The notes: generated from the letters alone by a model not told the origin. 64,000 nucleotides of DNA from Hyphococcus sp. (GCA_028289605.1 JANQON010000016.1:62001-126000); one strand, 5' to 3'. Counted from the stretch's first letter, positions 1 to 11,167 are shown. Numbers and translations are program-made.

Positions 1-2
1 CG

Positions 3-2087
<2,085 letters not shown>

Positions 2088-2119
2088 ATGGCGCAGGACT
2101 GGCTGCGCTCAAGTTGATT

Positions 2120-2155
2120 GCGAATAGCGACGAAGTCGGATTTGTCGCCATTCGC
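2120..2155 (+). terminator. hairpin downstream of katG
   Basis: GCGAAT-a-GCGAC and GTCGC-c-ATTCGC form an 11-bp interrupted stem 33 bases after the katG stop. No clear T-tract follows, so termination strength is uncertain. Confidence 0.4.
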
Positions 2156-2194
2156 TGAATGTTTGCCGCACATTCTTATCGACCCATCAAGAAT

Positions 2195-2212
2195 TTGATC
2201 GTTCATGATCAA
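2195..2212. promoter_or_regulatory. inverted repeat upstream of dienelactone hydrolase gene
   Basis: TTGATC-N6-GATCAA is a perfect 6-bp inverted repeat about 90 bases upstream of the next start codon. It is a plausible operator, but no regulator can be assigned. Confidence 0.25.
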
Positions 2213-2302
2213 GCGCGCCGGAGTCAAATGCTGAAAAACGCTATTGCTTCCTGAACCGCGCCGTTTGACACTTGCGACGAAGATCAAACCGGAAGAGCCG
2301 AC

Positions 2303-3202
2303 ATGTGTGACCAAACCACCGAGCGCGAGCTAGACGCATACCTGAAAAAGAAATCGCTGACGCGGCGTCGCTTCGCCGCCGGCGCGTCCGCAGTCGTAGC
2401 CTTCGGCGGCGTTACGTCTGCCGCCATCGCCGCGCAGAAATATGCAAGCGGCGACCTGTCCGAGACAAACGTTAGGGTCACTACCCCCGACGGCGCCGCG
2501 GATTCCCTGTTCATTCACCCGAGTGAAGGCGCTCATCCGGCGGTTATTTTCTGGCCTGACATTCACGGTGTCCGGCCCGCATTTTTCGATATGGCCCGTC
2601 GCCTTGCGACAGCCGGCTACAGCGTTCTCGCGGTCAACCCTTATTATCGCACGCATGCGGGTCAGCTTTTCTTTGACGGCATGTCGATACGCGATCCCGG
2701 CGCCCGCGACCTTGTCGGGCCGCATGATTCTGCGCTCTCGCCGGAAACCGTCGTCACTGACGCCAAGGCCCTCGTTGCATGGCTGGATCAACAGCCTGGA
2801 GTCGATAGCGCTCGCGGCGTTGGCGCGGTCGGTTTCTGCATGACAGGGTCATGGACATTGCGCGCCGCCGCAGCCGTCCCGGCACGGATTAAAGCTCCCT
2901 GTTCATTCCATGGCGGCGGACTGGTCACAGACGACCCCGACAGCCCGCATTTGCTGGCGAGCAGAATTTCGGGCGGCGTGTTGATCGCCATCGCCGAGAA
3001 TGATCATGAACGCCAGCCGGAGGCTGAAGGCGCGCTCATCGCGGCGTTCGACGCTGCAGGGGTTCCGGCAGAGATCGAAGTGTACGAGGACGCCATGCAT
3101 GGCTGGGTGCCGACCGATTCTCGCGCTCATCATCCCGAACAATCCGAACGCGCTTGGGAGCGGATGCTCGCGCTTTTTGAAGCACAGCTCGGCGCGGATT
3201 AG
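2303..3202 (+). CDS. Tat-exported dienelactone hydrolase family protein
   Basis: An alpha/beta-hydrolase of the dienelactone hydrolase family, 299 aa. The N-terminus carries a twin-arginine signal (SLTRRRFAAGASAVVAFGG, about residues 19-37), implying export in folded form. The family triad is visible: nucleophile Cys in VGFCMTGSW (a GxCxG elbow instead of GxSxG), an Asp in IAENDHERQ and the His in EDAMHGW. A GGAAGAG ribosome-binding site lies 7 bases before the ATG. The substrate is unknown; members cleave lactones or small esters. It follows katG in the same direction but is separated by 215 bases with a hairpin, so it is probably an independent unit. Confidence 0.88.
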   Translation: MCDQTTERELDAYLKKKSLTRRRFAAGASAVVAFGGVTSAAIAAQKYASGDLSETNVRVTTPDGAADSLFIHPSEGAHPAVIFWPDIHGVRPAFFDMARRLATAGYSVLAVNPYYRTHAGQLFFDGMSIRDPGARDLVGPHDSALSPETVVTDAKALVAWLDQQPGVDSARGVGAVGFCMTGSWTLRAAAAVPARIKAPCSFHGGGLVTDDPDSPHLLASRISGGVLIAIAENDHERQPEAEGALIAAFDAAGVPAEIEVYEDAMHGWVPTDSRAHHPEQSERAWERMLALFEAQLGAD

Positions 3203-3257
3203 GGCGGGACGCTTGTGCTTCGCAGTGCGAGCGTTACCGCGGCGGCGTTCGAAGCGA

Positions 3258-4028
3258 CTATTCCGGCTCGGCGGCGACAACATAGTTGCGACCGCAACGT
3301 AACGCGCCTTCGGCGCTAATGATTTCAAGCGCTTCGGCGCGCAAGGCTTCGCCGCGCTCGCTGAGCGCTTGCGCCAACGCGCGGTCGTTCAGCGACTTAA
3401 GCCCGGGCGCGCACATATCAATCTGCGCGTTGACGAACCGTGCTCTATGTCGAATGGCGAAGCGCTTAACCTTGCGCACCACAAAGCCCGCGCGATGCAA
3501 ATGATCCGTAACCCATGGCGAGGGATACTCGCGATACGGCCTTCCGCCGGACAGTAAAATGCAGGCGTCGCGAAAGCGACCGATCTCCCAGACCAGTCGC
3601 TCCACTCGGTTCTCGGGACGTGCGGCGGGTACGTAAGGCTCAAGTCCCGTCACATAGAACGCGCTGCGCACCAATGGGCGCAAGCGCGAGAACAAATAAG
3701 GCTGGAAAAATGGCGCAAATCCCTCAATCGCGCCAAGGAGATAGTCAGCAAGCGCCGTATCATAGATCTCGTCTTTCAGCAGTTGGGCGTCGGCCCAATT
3801 GCCCAAAAGAATTCGATCCTGCGGCCGTTGCTCCACTGTGATCGCGTTGCGCACGCGGGCGGCTTCGCCGGCTGATCCGGTCACGGCCGTCCAACGGTCT
3901 GTAGGAAGCCCTGCAATCCAGCGAATGGAATTGACGCCTGTTCCTGCATCGAGCACGGCGCCCCAAGGGCGTTCGCCGTGCAAGCGCTCAATATAACGAA
4001 ACAGCGCCGAGTGTTTTCGTTCCGTCAC
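3258..4028 (-). CDS. class I SAM-dependent methyltransferase-like protein
   Basis: A 256-aa protein with a GTG start preceded by GAGG. Residues about 24-32 read VLDAGTGVN, the glycine-rich SAM-binding motif I of Rossmann-fold methyltransferases. The region LKDEIYDTALADYLLGAIEGF corresponds to the motif IV area, with Asp and Tyr/Leu positions typical of small-molecule methyltransferases. The substrate is not deducible. It converges with the hydrolase gene and is tail-to-head with sodC (49-base gap), so it could be weakly co-transcribed downstream of nothing visible. The annotation is at fold level only. Confidence 0.65.
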   Translation of the reverse strand: MTERKHSALFRYIERLHGERPWGAVLDAGTGVNSIRWIAGLPTDRWTAVTGSAGEAARVRNAITVEQRPQDRILLGNWADAQLLKDEIYDTALADYLLGAIEGFAPFFQPYLFSRLRPLVRSAFYVTGLEPYVPAARPENRVERLVWEIGRFRDACILLSGGRPYREYPSPWVTDHLHRAGFVVRKVKRFAIRHRARFVNAQIDMCAPGLKSLNDRALAQALSERGEALRAEALEIISAEGALRCGRNYVVAAEPE

Positions 4029-4076
4029 AGATGACGCCTCACGTCTTGTGCTCAGCCAAGTCGTCGACGTCGCGCG

Positions 4077-4628
4077 TTACTTGTTTGCCGACGGTTTGAT
4101 CACGCCGCAAGCGATGCGTCCGCCGGAGCCGCCGATGGGCTGCGTGACGTGATCGTCTTCATTGGTATGGATCATCAGGGTCGAACCGTCCTCATCAAGG
4201 ATCGCGCCGTCGCCTCGGTCCAACATCAGAAGGTTGGTGTAAAGCTCCACTTCAACCGTCCCGTCTTCTGCAACGATCAGGTTAGGCAGGTTGCCGGCAT
4301 GCGGCCCCTCCGGATGCAGAAAGCCGTGCGGCAAACCCTTCGGCATAATGTGGCCGCCGGCGTCGGCGAAACTCTCCAGCGGCGTGCACGAGCCCACTGC
4401 GTGGAAGTGCATGCCGTGCTTTCCCGGCGGCAGGTCGCGGGCCGATAACGTCATGAGAACGCCGCGCGGACCCTGCACCAGGTGAAGCGAACCGATCTCT
4501 TCTCCGGCGTTGTTGACGATCGCCGCGCGGGCCTCCGCCGAAATCGCCGGCTCCGGGTCAGTCCCTGCATAAGCGTTGGTGAAGGCGGCCGCCGCCGCGC
4601 CTGCGACAGCCATTCGGATTAGAAACAC
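4077..4628 (-). CDS. sodC: superoxide dismutase [Cu-Zn]
   Basis: A periplasmic Cu/Zn superoxide dismutase, about 183 aa. The GTG at 4628 is chosen because GGGAGG sits 6 bases upstream and the next residues (MFLIRMAVAGAAAAAFTNAYAG) form a signal peptide; the longer frame upstream overlaps the preceding gene. Metal-ligand motifs are visible: GMHFHAVGSC (Cu His pair and the disulfide Cys), GGHIMPKGLPHGF and HPEGPHAGNLPN (bridging and Zn His), LMLDRGDGAILDEDGSTLMIHTNEDDH, and the closing GGSGGRIACGVI with the second disulfide Cys. The ribosome-binding site overlaps the stop codon of the MerC-like gene, so the two are translationally linked in a zinc-related operon. Confidence 0.95.
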   Translation of the reverse strand: MFLIRMAVAGAAAAAFTNAYAGTDPEPAISAEARAAIVNNAGEEIGSLHLVQGPRGVLMTLSARDLPPGKHGMHFHAVGSCTPLESFADAGGHIMPKGLPHGFLHPEGPHAGNLPNLIVAEDGTVEVELYTNLLMLDRGDGAILDEDGSTLMIHTNEDDHVTQPIGGSGGRIACGVIKPSANK

Positions 4629-4638
4629 GTCAACCTCC

Positions 4639-5022
4639 CTACCGCCGAAGTTTACTGGCCGGAGTCGTGTGCGCCCAACGCCACGTATGGGCGAAAGCCA
4701 GCAGTATGGCGCCAATCGTTGTGAGCTGTGTTTCTAGATCATGAAGCGCTTCTACAAAAGCCGCTGCGATCAAAAGTGAAAGGCCGATGATAGCGGGGAT
4801 GATGAACGAAAAGCGCACGCTGCTTTTTTGATGACGGGCGATGGCGAGGACGGTTACGGGCAGGGCGATCAGGACCAGTAGTTTATGAATCCATTCCGCC
4901 TCCGCCAACACGCCCGCCAGGGGAAGGAACGCGCTGACAACCGGCAACGCGAGGCAGTGGATGAGGCACATGAACGACAATCCGACGGCGGCCCCGTCCA
5001 AAGAGGGTGCGTTGGCTTTCAT
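4639..5022 (-). CDS. MerC-domain small membrane protein
   Basis: A 127-aa protein with four predicted membrane helices. The first helix contains SFMCLIHCLALPVV, the Cys-containing pair motif typical of MerC-domain proteins, which bind or move metal ions across the inner membrane. The ATG at 5022 is preferred over the GTG at 5031 because AAAGGG is at suitable spacing. The gene sits between a COG0523 GTPase and sodC and across from zur, so a role in zinc (or copper) handling is inferred rather than mercury resistance; no other mer genes are present. Confidence 0.75.
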   Translation of the reverse strand: MKANAPSLDGAAVGLSFMCLIHCLALPVVSAFLPLAGVLAEAEWIHKLLVLIALPVTVLAIARHQKSSVRFSFIIPAIIGLSLLIAAAFVEALHDLETQLTTIGAILLAFAHTWRWAHTTPASKLRR

Positions 5023-5107
5023 CACGCCCACCCTTTAAGGCGCGTCATACGGGAACGCAGAATTGTAAATTGACTGTACATGAGATCTTCCTGAACAAAT
5101 CACCCAA

Positions 5108-6334
5108 TCAAGCGGCGGCCTCCGCCCGGCGCCAGAGCGGAAACGGGTCCGGCAGATCCGGCGGCGTATCCGGCGAGTATGCGTTCTCCTCAGGCAGCAG
5201 GGCTGCGTCAAGACGGGCCTTAAGAAGGGGCCAGTCGATCCCCGCGCCGATAAAAACGATTTCCTGTCGGCGGTCGCCGAACGGCTCTTGCCAATGATGC
5301 GACATATAAGCGTCGATCCCGTCGCCCGCCGGCCATCGTTCGCGCGGCACGCTCGCCCACCATGTGCCGAGCGGCGAAACGCTGGAAAGGGCGCCCGCCA
5401 GCGAATACTCCACAACCCATTCCGGCCGCGTTGCGATCCAAAAATGGCCCTTGGCGCGGATCACGCCGGGCAAAGAGCCGCTTAGCACCGCGTGGATCTC
5501 TTTCGGCTGAAACGGACGGCGCGCGCGGTAGACATAAGAGGCGACGCCGTATTCCTCCGTTTCCGGGACATGATCGGCGTATCCGTATAGCTCCTTCGCC
5601 CACATCGGATGCTCATGCGCTTTCTCGAAGTCGAACAGGCCGGTGTCGAGGATCGCGTCCGCGGGCACATCCGAATAGTTGGTCTCAATAATCCGCACGT
5701 CCGCATTGAGACTCCGGATGATCTTTCGGGCGGCGTCAACCTGGTCGGGGCGTGCGTCGTCGACCTTGTTCAGGATGACAATATCGGCGAACTCGATCTG
5801 ATCCGTCAGCAGGTGTACGAGGGTGCGCTCATCTTCGTCGCCCATGACCTCGCCGCGATCGCGCAAAAAATCGTGGCTCGAGTAGTCCTTGAGCAAGTTC
5901 ACCGCGTCAACCACGGTCACCATGGTGTCGATCCGCGCTACGTCGGACAGGCTCTCGCCATCGGCGTCGCGGAAATCGAATGTGGCTGCAACGGGCAATG
6001 GTTCCGAAATTCCCGTCGATTCAATCAGCAAGTAGTCAAACCGGCCTTCGCCTGCGAGCCTTCTCACTTCGGCGAGCAGGTCATCCCGCAACGTGCAGCA
6101 GATGCATCCATTCGACATCTCAACAAGGGTTTCGTCCGTTCGGCTGAGTTCGGCGCCGGCGCGCACAAGGTCGGCGTCAATGTTGACCTCGGACATATCG
6201 TTGACGATTACGGCGACCCGGCGCCCCTCCCGGTTGTTCAAGACGCGATTGAGCAAAGTCGTTTTGCCCGCGCCGAGAAATCCCGAGAGGACAGTCACAG
6301 GAAGCCGCTGTTCCATCGTTGCATCTATTGTCAT
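5108..6334 (-). CDS. COG0523 G3E GTPase, putative zinc metallochaperone
   Basis: A 408-aa CobW/COG0523 GTPase of the kind that delivers zinc to client proteins. Walker A is [14 protein letters not shown] near residue 17-30. The metal-binding CxCC motif [12 protein letters not shown] follows about residue 75, then the ESTGISEP switch and the NKVD guanine-specificity motif. The C-terminal CobW_C domain is present (residues about 260-400). The start at 6334 keeps the G-domain at the usual distance; an internal ATG at 6316 is possible. It is the first gene of the leftward zinc operon and is divergent from zur, a typical arrangement of Zur-regulated chaperones. Confidence 0.92.
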   Translation of the reverse strand: MTIDATMEQRLPVTVLSGFLGAGKTTLLNRVLNNREGRRVAVIVNDMSEVNIDADLVRAGAELSRTDETLVEMSNGCICCTLRDDLLAEVRRLAGEGRFDYLLIESTGISEPLPVAATFDFRDADGESLSDVARIDTMVTVVDAVNLLKDYSSHDFLRDRGEVMGDEDERTLVHLLTDQIEFADIVILNKVDDARPDQVDAARKIIRSLNADVRIIETNYSDVPADAILDTGLFDFEKAHEHPMWAKELYGYADHVPETEEYGVASYVYRARRPFQPKEIHAVLSGSLPGVIRAKGHFWIATRPEWVVEYSLAGALSSVSPLGTWWASVPRERWPAGDGIDAYMSHHWQEPFGDRRQEIVFIGAGIDWPLLKARLDAALLPEENAYSPDTPPDLPDPFPLWRRAEAAA

Positions 6335-6438
6335 TGGAGTTCCGCTGGGGGTTGCGCTAAAAGAGGCTTGCCGCAGCCAATAGTACTTTGTATCATCAAA
6401 CGCAACAATATATCATCGGTGCAGTCACGGTCTCGCAC
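6335..6438. promoter_or_regulatory. divergent promoter region between COG0523 GTPase and zur
   Basis: This 104-base A+T-richer spacer (about 6380-6420) must hold promoters for both the leftward zinc operon and the rightward zur operon. A Zur box would be expected here, but no clean palindrome of the known alphaproteobacterial type is visible; the imperfect GTATCAT...ATATATC pair is the best candidate. Confidence 0.35.
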
Positions 6439-6918
6439 ATGCCGCGTTCCGAACGCCATTTAGCAAATACGCAGTCGCCGGCGCATTGCGACGTCGACGA
6501 GGCGATCGCCGCGTGTCGCTTGCGCGGCGCGCAGATGACGCCGTTGCGGCAAGCGGTGTTGTCGGCGCTCTGGTCCGCTGACCGGCCCCTCGGCGCTTAT
6601 GATTTGCGCGATCGGCTCGCCGAAGAATGCGGCCGCCAGATTGCCGCGCCGAGCATTTATCGAACGCTCGACTTTCTATGCGAACAGGGCGTCGCCGCCC
6701 GCATCGAGAGTCTCAACGCCTATGTCGCTTGCGTCCACTCTGACCACGATCACGCCTGCGTTTTTCTGGTGTGCGAATCATGCGGCGACGCTGTCGAGAT
6801 CGAAAATCAGCAAGTGGAGCAGTTGATCAACGAGGATGCAAAGCGCCTCGGCTTTGTTGTGAAACATCGTGTCCTTGAACTGTCAGGCTTCTGCGCGCCG
6901 TGTCAGGAAACGTCATGA
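6439..6918 (+). CDS. zur: Fur-family regulator, Zur type
   Basis: A 159-aa Fur-family repressor. The winged-helix domain spans residues about 20-85 (MTPLRQAVLSALW, YRTLDFLCEQGVAARI). The C-terminal dimer domain carries HSDHDHACVFLVCESCG and ends FCAPCQ, giving two CxxC pairs for structural zinc as in Zur proteins. The assignment as Zur rather than Fur rests on the neighbours: a COG0523 chaperone, sodC, and a TonB receptor with Asp/His loops. The ATG at 6439 is preferred; an upstream TTG frame to 6388 lacks a ribosome-binding site. Its stop overlaps the next start (ATGA), indicating an operon. Confidence 0.88.
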   Translation: MPRSERHLANTQSPAHCDVDEAIAACRLRGAQMTPLRQAVLSALWSADRPLGAYDLRDRLAEECGRQIAAPSIYRTLDFLCEQGVAARIESLNAYVACVHSDHDHACVFLVCESCGDAVEIENQQVEQLINEDAKRLGFVVKHRVLELSGFCAPCQETS

Positions 6919-7211
6919 GCATTTCAAGGCACCTGGCGCTCGCAATATTGCTCGCTTCTGCGCAAGCGATGTTCGCGGCCCATGCTTCTGTCTTCGCGGG
7001 CAAAGCCGACCACGATCATGAACGCCATGCGTGTCAGATCTGCATTCTTGCAGATCGAACTGACGACGCGTTGCCGTCGGTTCAGAAGTGTTGTGCCGCA
7101 TCCGCCGACTTTGCGCCGCATTCCAGCGCGTTCGCGAAAGACGTGGTTTCAAAGAAAATTATCCGCTCGCCGGAATCGCGAGCGCCGCCTCTCCACCTGA
7201 GCACTCACTAG
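6915..7211 (+). CDS. small secreted Cys/His protein (DUF2946-like)
   Basis: A 98-aa protein whose ATG overlaps the zur stop (ATGA). It begins with a signal peptide (LALAILLASAQAMFAAHA) and then has HDHERHACQICILAD, a His/Cys cluster like that of DUF2946-type periplasmic or membrane-associated proteins encoded beside metal-related TonB receptors. A second Cys pair (QKCCAAS) follows. The context suggests periplasmic zinc binding or receptor support; this function is inferred, not shown. Confidence 0.6.
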   Translation: MSISRHLALAILLASAQAMFAAHASVFAGKADHDHERHACQICILADRTDDALPSVQKCCAASADFAPHSSAFAKDVVSKKIIRSPESRAPPLHLSTH

Positions 7212-7287
7212 ATACTGCTTTGACTGCAAAGCGTTGCTTTTGACGCGCCGTCCTGTCCGGCGCTTTGTTCTGTTTTTTGGAGGGGTT

Positions 7288-9468
7288 ATGCAAACCTATA
7301 GGAATATCATTTCGGCCAGCGCATCCGCGTTCGCCATTTCATGCGCGCTCTGCGGCGCTGCAAACGCAGAAGACGTCGAACGGGACCAGATCATCGTCAC
7401 CGCCTCGCCGCTCGAACGCACCGTCGACGAAACCATTATCGGTACGTCGGTCGTGGACAAGGAAGAGCTCGCGAGGAACTTCCAGAACACCGTTGCGGAA
7501 GCCATTGCGCGGGAGCCGGGGATCTCAACGACCTATTTCGGCGCCGCCGCCAGCCGCCCGATTATTCGCGGCCTCGGCGATGACCGCATCAGCGTTCTCG
7601 ACAACGGCATCGGCGCCATCGACGCCAGTGTAACGAGCCCTGATCACGCGGTTGCGATCGATCCTGCGTCCGCTGACCAGGTCGAAATTGTCCGCGGCAC
7701 GTCGATGTTGCTCTATGGCTCGTCTGCGGCAGGCGGCGTCGTCAACGTCATTTCCGGGCGCATTCCGACCGAAGTCCCGGAAGATGATATTGACGTATCG
7801 GCGACGCTCGGCCTCAGCACCGCTGACAGCGGTTTCGACGGGGCGGGCGCTTTCGACGTGAAAGTCGGCGACCTCGGCGGCGGCGCCGTCGTCCTCCACG
7901 CCGACGGCTTCTATCGCGAAGCGGACGACTATGACATTCCGGGTTTTGCAGAGTCGGCCATTCTGCGCGCGCTCGAAGACGACGACGATGATGACGACGA
8001 CCATGACGATGACGACGAAGCCTTCGGTACGGCCGAAAACACCTTCTTCGAAACCCATGGCGTGTCGGGCGGCATGTCGTGGGTCGGCGAGAATGGGTAT
8101 TTCGGCGTTTCCGGCACCGTGATCAACAGCGAATACGGCCTGCCCGGCGGCCATGAACATGGCCATGACGACGACGACGATGACGCTGAGGAAGAAGAAG
8201 GCGGCTTTATCGACCTCCAGCAGCGCCGCATCGATGTCGCCGGCGAGTACCGTTTCGACGGCGGCTGGCTGGAGAAAGCAACCGTGCGCGCCGGCTTTGC
8301 AGACTACGAGCACGCGGAGTTCGAAGGGCCTGACGAAATCGGCACTGTCTTCTCCAACGAAGGCGTGGAAGCCCGCATCGAGCTGGTCAACCGGGAAAAG
8401 GACTTTCTCGGAGGCACCCTGCGCGGCGCCCAGGGCGTTCAGTTACGATTCTCTGAGTTTTCCGCGATCGGCGAAGAAGCCTTCGTGCCGCCCGCCGACA
8501 CGAGCCAGTACGGTTTCTTCGCGCTAAAAGAATTGTCGCTCGGCAAACTCCGTTTGGAGCTTGGCGGTCGCTATGAACATACTGAGCATGAAGTCCAGGA
8601 CAGCGACTTTGACGGCTTGGTTCCGTCCGGCTTCTCCACCAGCTTTGACGGCTTCTCTGTCTCCGGCGGCGTTGGCTACCAGGCGACCGAAGAGATCTTT
8701 ATGGGCGTTACCGGCTTCCGCACAGAGCGCGCGCCCTACTCAACAGAGCTCTTTGCGAACGGACCGCACCTCGCCACCGACGCCTTCGAGATCGGCGATC
8801 CAACGCTGGAAGAAGAAGTCGGCGCCGGCGTTGAGGGCACCGTGCGCTATGTGAACGAGCGTCTGCGCCTTGCGGTAAATGGTTTCTATACCTCTTATCA
8901 GGACTTTGTCATTCTGGATGAGACGGGTCAGTTTGCCCTTGAAGACGAAATCACCGAGACCTTCATTATTGTGGATATGCTCGCCGATGACGAAGAAGGC
9001 CTGCCGGTCTTTCAGTTCCTGCAGGATGACGTAGACTTCTACGGCTTTGAAGCGGAGGCTGAGGCCGAGTTGTTCCGTACAGGCGGTCTCAACTTTTTCG
9101 GCGACGCTGGCGTCGACTATGTCCGCGCCACCCGAGACGGCGGACTTGACGAAGACCTGCCGCGGATCCCGCCGCTCTCTGCGGTATTCGGACTTGAGGC
9201 GCGTCATGAACTTGGCGACCTTCGTTTCGAGGTAGAGGTCGTGTCTGAACAAGACGACGTTTCGGCGTTTGAATTGCCGACGGAGGGGTATGAGTTGTTC
9301 AATCTCTACGCCACATTCCGCCCAATGGGCCCAGAGAGTCCGATTGCAGTTCGGATGTCGGCGACGAACCTCACCGACGAGGAGGCGCGCATCCATTCGT
9401 CCTTCCTCAAGGATATCTTGCCGGTCCGCGGGAGGAATTTCCGCATTGCGGTTTCGGCGGACTTCTAA
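7288..9468 (+). CDS. TonB-dependent receptor, ZnuD-like
   Basis: A 726-aa outer-membrane TonB-dependent receptor. The ATG at 7288 is chosen for the GGAGGGG site directly upstream and the following signal peptide ending CGAANA. The TonB box region (DQIIVTASP), plug (AEAIAREPGISTTYFG, RPIIRGLGDDRISVLDNG, EIVRGTSMLLYGSSAAGGVVNV) and a C-terminal barrel ending in aromatic SADF are clear. Two extracellular-loop-like stretches are extraordinarily acidic with His: LEDDDDDDDDHDDDDEAFG (near 7973-8020) and GGHEHGHDDDDDDAEEEEGG (near 8144-8202). Such metal-binding loops are known in the zinc receptor ZnuD. Position after zur supports zinc import. A perfect terminator follows. Confidence 0.9.
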   Translation: MQTYRNIISASASAFAISCALCGAANAEDVERDQIIVTASPLERTVDETIIGTSVVDKEELARNFQNTVAEAIAREPGISTTYFGAAASRPIIRGLGDDRISVLDNGIGAIDASVTSPDHAVAIDPASADQVEIVRGTSMLLYGSSAAGGVVNVISGRIPTEVPEDDIDVSATLGLSTADSGFDGAGAFDVKVGDLGGGAVVLHADGFYREADDYDIPGFAESAILRALEDDDDDDDDHDDDDEAFGTAENTFFETHGVSGGMSWVGENGYFGVSGTVINSEYGLPGGHEHGHDDDDDDAEEEEGGFIDLQQRRIDVAGEYRFDGGWLEKATVRAGFADYEHAEFEGPDEIGTVFSNEGVEARIELVNREKDFLGGTLRGAQGVQLRFSEFSAIGEEAFVPPADTSQYGFFALKELSLGKLRLELGGRYEHTEHEVQDSDFDGLVPSGFSTSFDGFSVSGGVGYQATEEIFMGVTGFRTERAPYSTELFANGPHLATDAFEIGDPTLEEEVGAGVEGTVRYVNERLRLAVNGFYTSYQDFVILDETGQFALEDEITETFIIVDMLADDEEGLPVFQFLQDDVDFYGFEAEAEAELFRTGGLNFFGDAGVDYVRATRDGGLDEDLPRIPPLSAVFGLEARHELGDLRFEVEVVSEQDDVSAFELPTEGYELFNLYATFRPMGPESPIAVRMSATNLTDEEARIHSSFLKDILPVRGRNFRIAVSADF

Positions 9469-9474
9469 GGAACC

Positions 9475-9506
9475 ATAGGCGGCGCTTATTCCTAAGCGCC
9501 GCCTAT
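9475..9506. terminator. perfect 14-bp terminator hairpin after TonB receptor
   Basis: ATAGGCGGCGCTTA-ttcc-TAAGCGCCGCCTAT is a perfect stem with a 4-base loop, 6 bases after the receptor stop and followed by a T-rich run. It lies between convergent genes and may act in both directions. Confidence 0.8.
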
Positions 9507-9538
9507 TCCTTTCCGCCACAGGCGCCTAATTTGCGCAT

Positions 9539-11164
9539 TTATTGCGGCGCGTTCCAAACGAACGCTGTGTATGCCGGAATCATAATCGCATCGGGTGATT
9601 CCTGATCTTCCAAAACGCCCAATATCTGATCGCCCACCATTGAAGAAACGGATGCCGGCAGTTTCGCTGGTTGTCCCGAAAAGTTGAAGGCCACAATCGC
9701 AGCGTCGCCTTCTTCGATACGTCGTTCAATGACGAGTAGGTCGCGGCTTTGAGCAACGACGTTAGTATCTCCCGATGCGAGCGCGGGATGAGCGGCCCTC
9801 AGGGATGATAGCTCCCGATAGTATTGCAGCAGGGAATTCGCGTCCTTTTCCTGCTCCTGTACGGAACGCCCGTCGCCTGCACGATTGCTGTCGGCGATTG
9901 GATAAGCGTCCGCGGGCTCGCGATACCATAATGCATGGCCGGGCGAATCTGCGGCCGGCGACCATCGAAAGGCCTGTCGTACTGGGATATCTCTGGCATC
10001 GTCACCGGACCCCTTCAACACATCCGCCTCTGCGCCTTCCACTTTGGCGCCTGTCATCCCAATTTCCTGTCCATAATAGATGATTGGGGTCCATCCGATC
10101 AAAAGGTTGACCGCAGCACCAAGTTTCAACACTGCGGGCTGGTCAGCAAAGGCGTGAGCGAACCGGTCTGTGTCGTGGTTTTCTATGAACACGAATTGAT
10201 TCTTGCCATCGGTGATAATTGTATTGGTATTTTGAATTGCAGTCGCCAGCGCCTCAGCGTCCAAATCGTTGACGCCGTTCCAAATTGGAAACCCAAAGAC
10301 TTTGTCTGCGCCGCCTGCCGTTAAGAAGTCTTCGCCGTACCCCCAGTCATATTGTTCCGCGACGATATCGATATCCGGCCGCTTGGCGCGCAGTTCATCA
10401 AAAATCGGCCGCCAAAACCGTTGAAAGAGTCCCGTCAGCACGCCGGCATTGTCGAGGTCGTCCATCATGTGGTCGATTCGAAAGCCGTCGACGCCGTCGG
10501 CATAGTCGCCGTCGCCATTGGGATCCATCCAGAACAGAAGATATTCGGCAAAATAATCCCGGACCTCCGGGTCCAGCATGTTTACCGTGTAGATGTGCTG
10601 CTTCTGGTTCGGCCACACATCAAACTCTGTCTTTCCAAACAAAGTCGCTATCGGCTCGGTGTTGGAGTCATCACTGTAGAGTACGAAATTGCGATACGTG
10701 GAAGATGGATTTTCGAAAGAAGATGTGAACCATTCGTGATGTCCGCTCACATATTGAATTTCCTGATCGAGATAGATCGCCATGTCGCGCCGGTGCAGTT
10801 CGGCAACCAGATCTCGGTACGCATCCATATCTCCGAACTCGGCATCGATGCCGTAAAAATCGTCCGCGAAGTAATTGTGGTAGAATTGCGAGGGATAGAG
10901 CGGCGTTAAAAGAATACCTGTAACGCCCACGCTCTGCAGGTAATCAAGTTTTTCAGTGATGCCGCGAAGATCGCCTTGCCGGTCCCCGTTCGAATCGTGA
11001 AAGCTGCGCACAAATATATGATAAAACAGCGGTGCGGACGTCGTATCGTTTGCGGAATCGCTTCTTGTGTTTTCGGATTCGGCTACCTGCACCGGCTTGT
11101 CTACGCATGCACACAAGCCGAAGGAAAGCAGAAACGCGCAAGCAATAGATCGACCAGCTCTCAC
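9539..11164 (-). CDS. GH13 alpha-amylase family lipoprotein
   Basis: A 541-aa glycoside hydrolase family 13 protein with a lipoprotein signal (FLLSFGLCACVDK, lipobox LCAC), so it is probably membrane-anchored in the periplasm. The TIM-barrel motifs are present: the region I equivalent, VDGFRIDHMMDD with the nucleophile Asp, DIVAEQYDWG with the acid/base Glu, and FIENHDTDRFA with the transition-state Asp. N-terminal LFYHIFVRSFHDSNGDRQGDLRGI is typical of maltodextrin- or trehalose-type GH13 enzymes. The GTG start at 11164 lies 3 bases after the P450 stop, with GGAG inside the last P450 codons, so the pair is co-translated. Confidence 0.88.
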   Translation of the reverse strand: MRAGRSIACAFLLSFGLCACVDKPVQVAESENTRSDSANDTTSAPLFYHIFVRSFHDSNGDRQGDLRGITEKLDYLQSVGVTGILLTPLYPSQFYHNYFADDFYGIDAEFGDMDAYRDLVAELHRRDMAIYLDQEIQYVSGHHEWFTSSFENPSSTYRNFVLYSDDSNTEPIATLFGKTEFDVWPNQKQHIYTVNMLDPEVRDYFAEYLLFWMDPNGDGDYADGVDGFRIDHMMDDLDNAGVLTGLFQRFWRPIFDELRAKRPDIDIVAEQYDWGYGEDFLTAGGADKVFGFPIWNGVNDLDAEALATAIQNTNTIITDGKNQFVFIENHDTDRFAHAFADQPAVLKLGAAVNLLIGWTPIIYYGQEIGMTGAKVEGAEADVLKGSGDDARDIPVRQAFRWSPAADSPGHALWYREPADAYPIADSNRAGDGRSVQEQEKDANSLLQYYRELSSLRAAHPALASGDTNVVAQSRDLLVIERRIEEGDAAIVAFNFSGQPAKLPASVSSMVGDQILGVLEDQESPDAIMIPAYTAFVWNAPQ

Positions 11165-11167
11165 GTG

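Noticed and set aside
5609-6463. 284-codon plus-strand frame opposite the COG0523 GTPase
   Set aside because: The minus-strand protein has all GTPase motifs, and the plus frame runs through its promoter into zur without any motif.
7525-8313. Long minus-strand frame of 262 codons opposite the TonB receptor
   Set aside because: It is a Val/Ala-rich shadow of a clear receptor gene on the plus strand, an effect of high G+C and GAC repeats.
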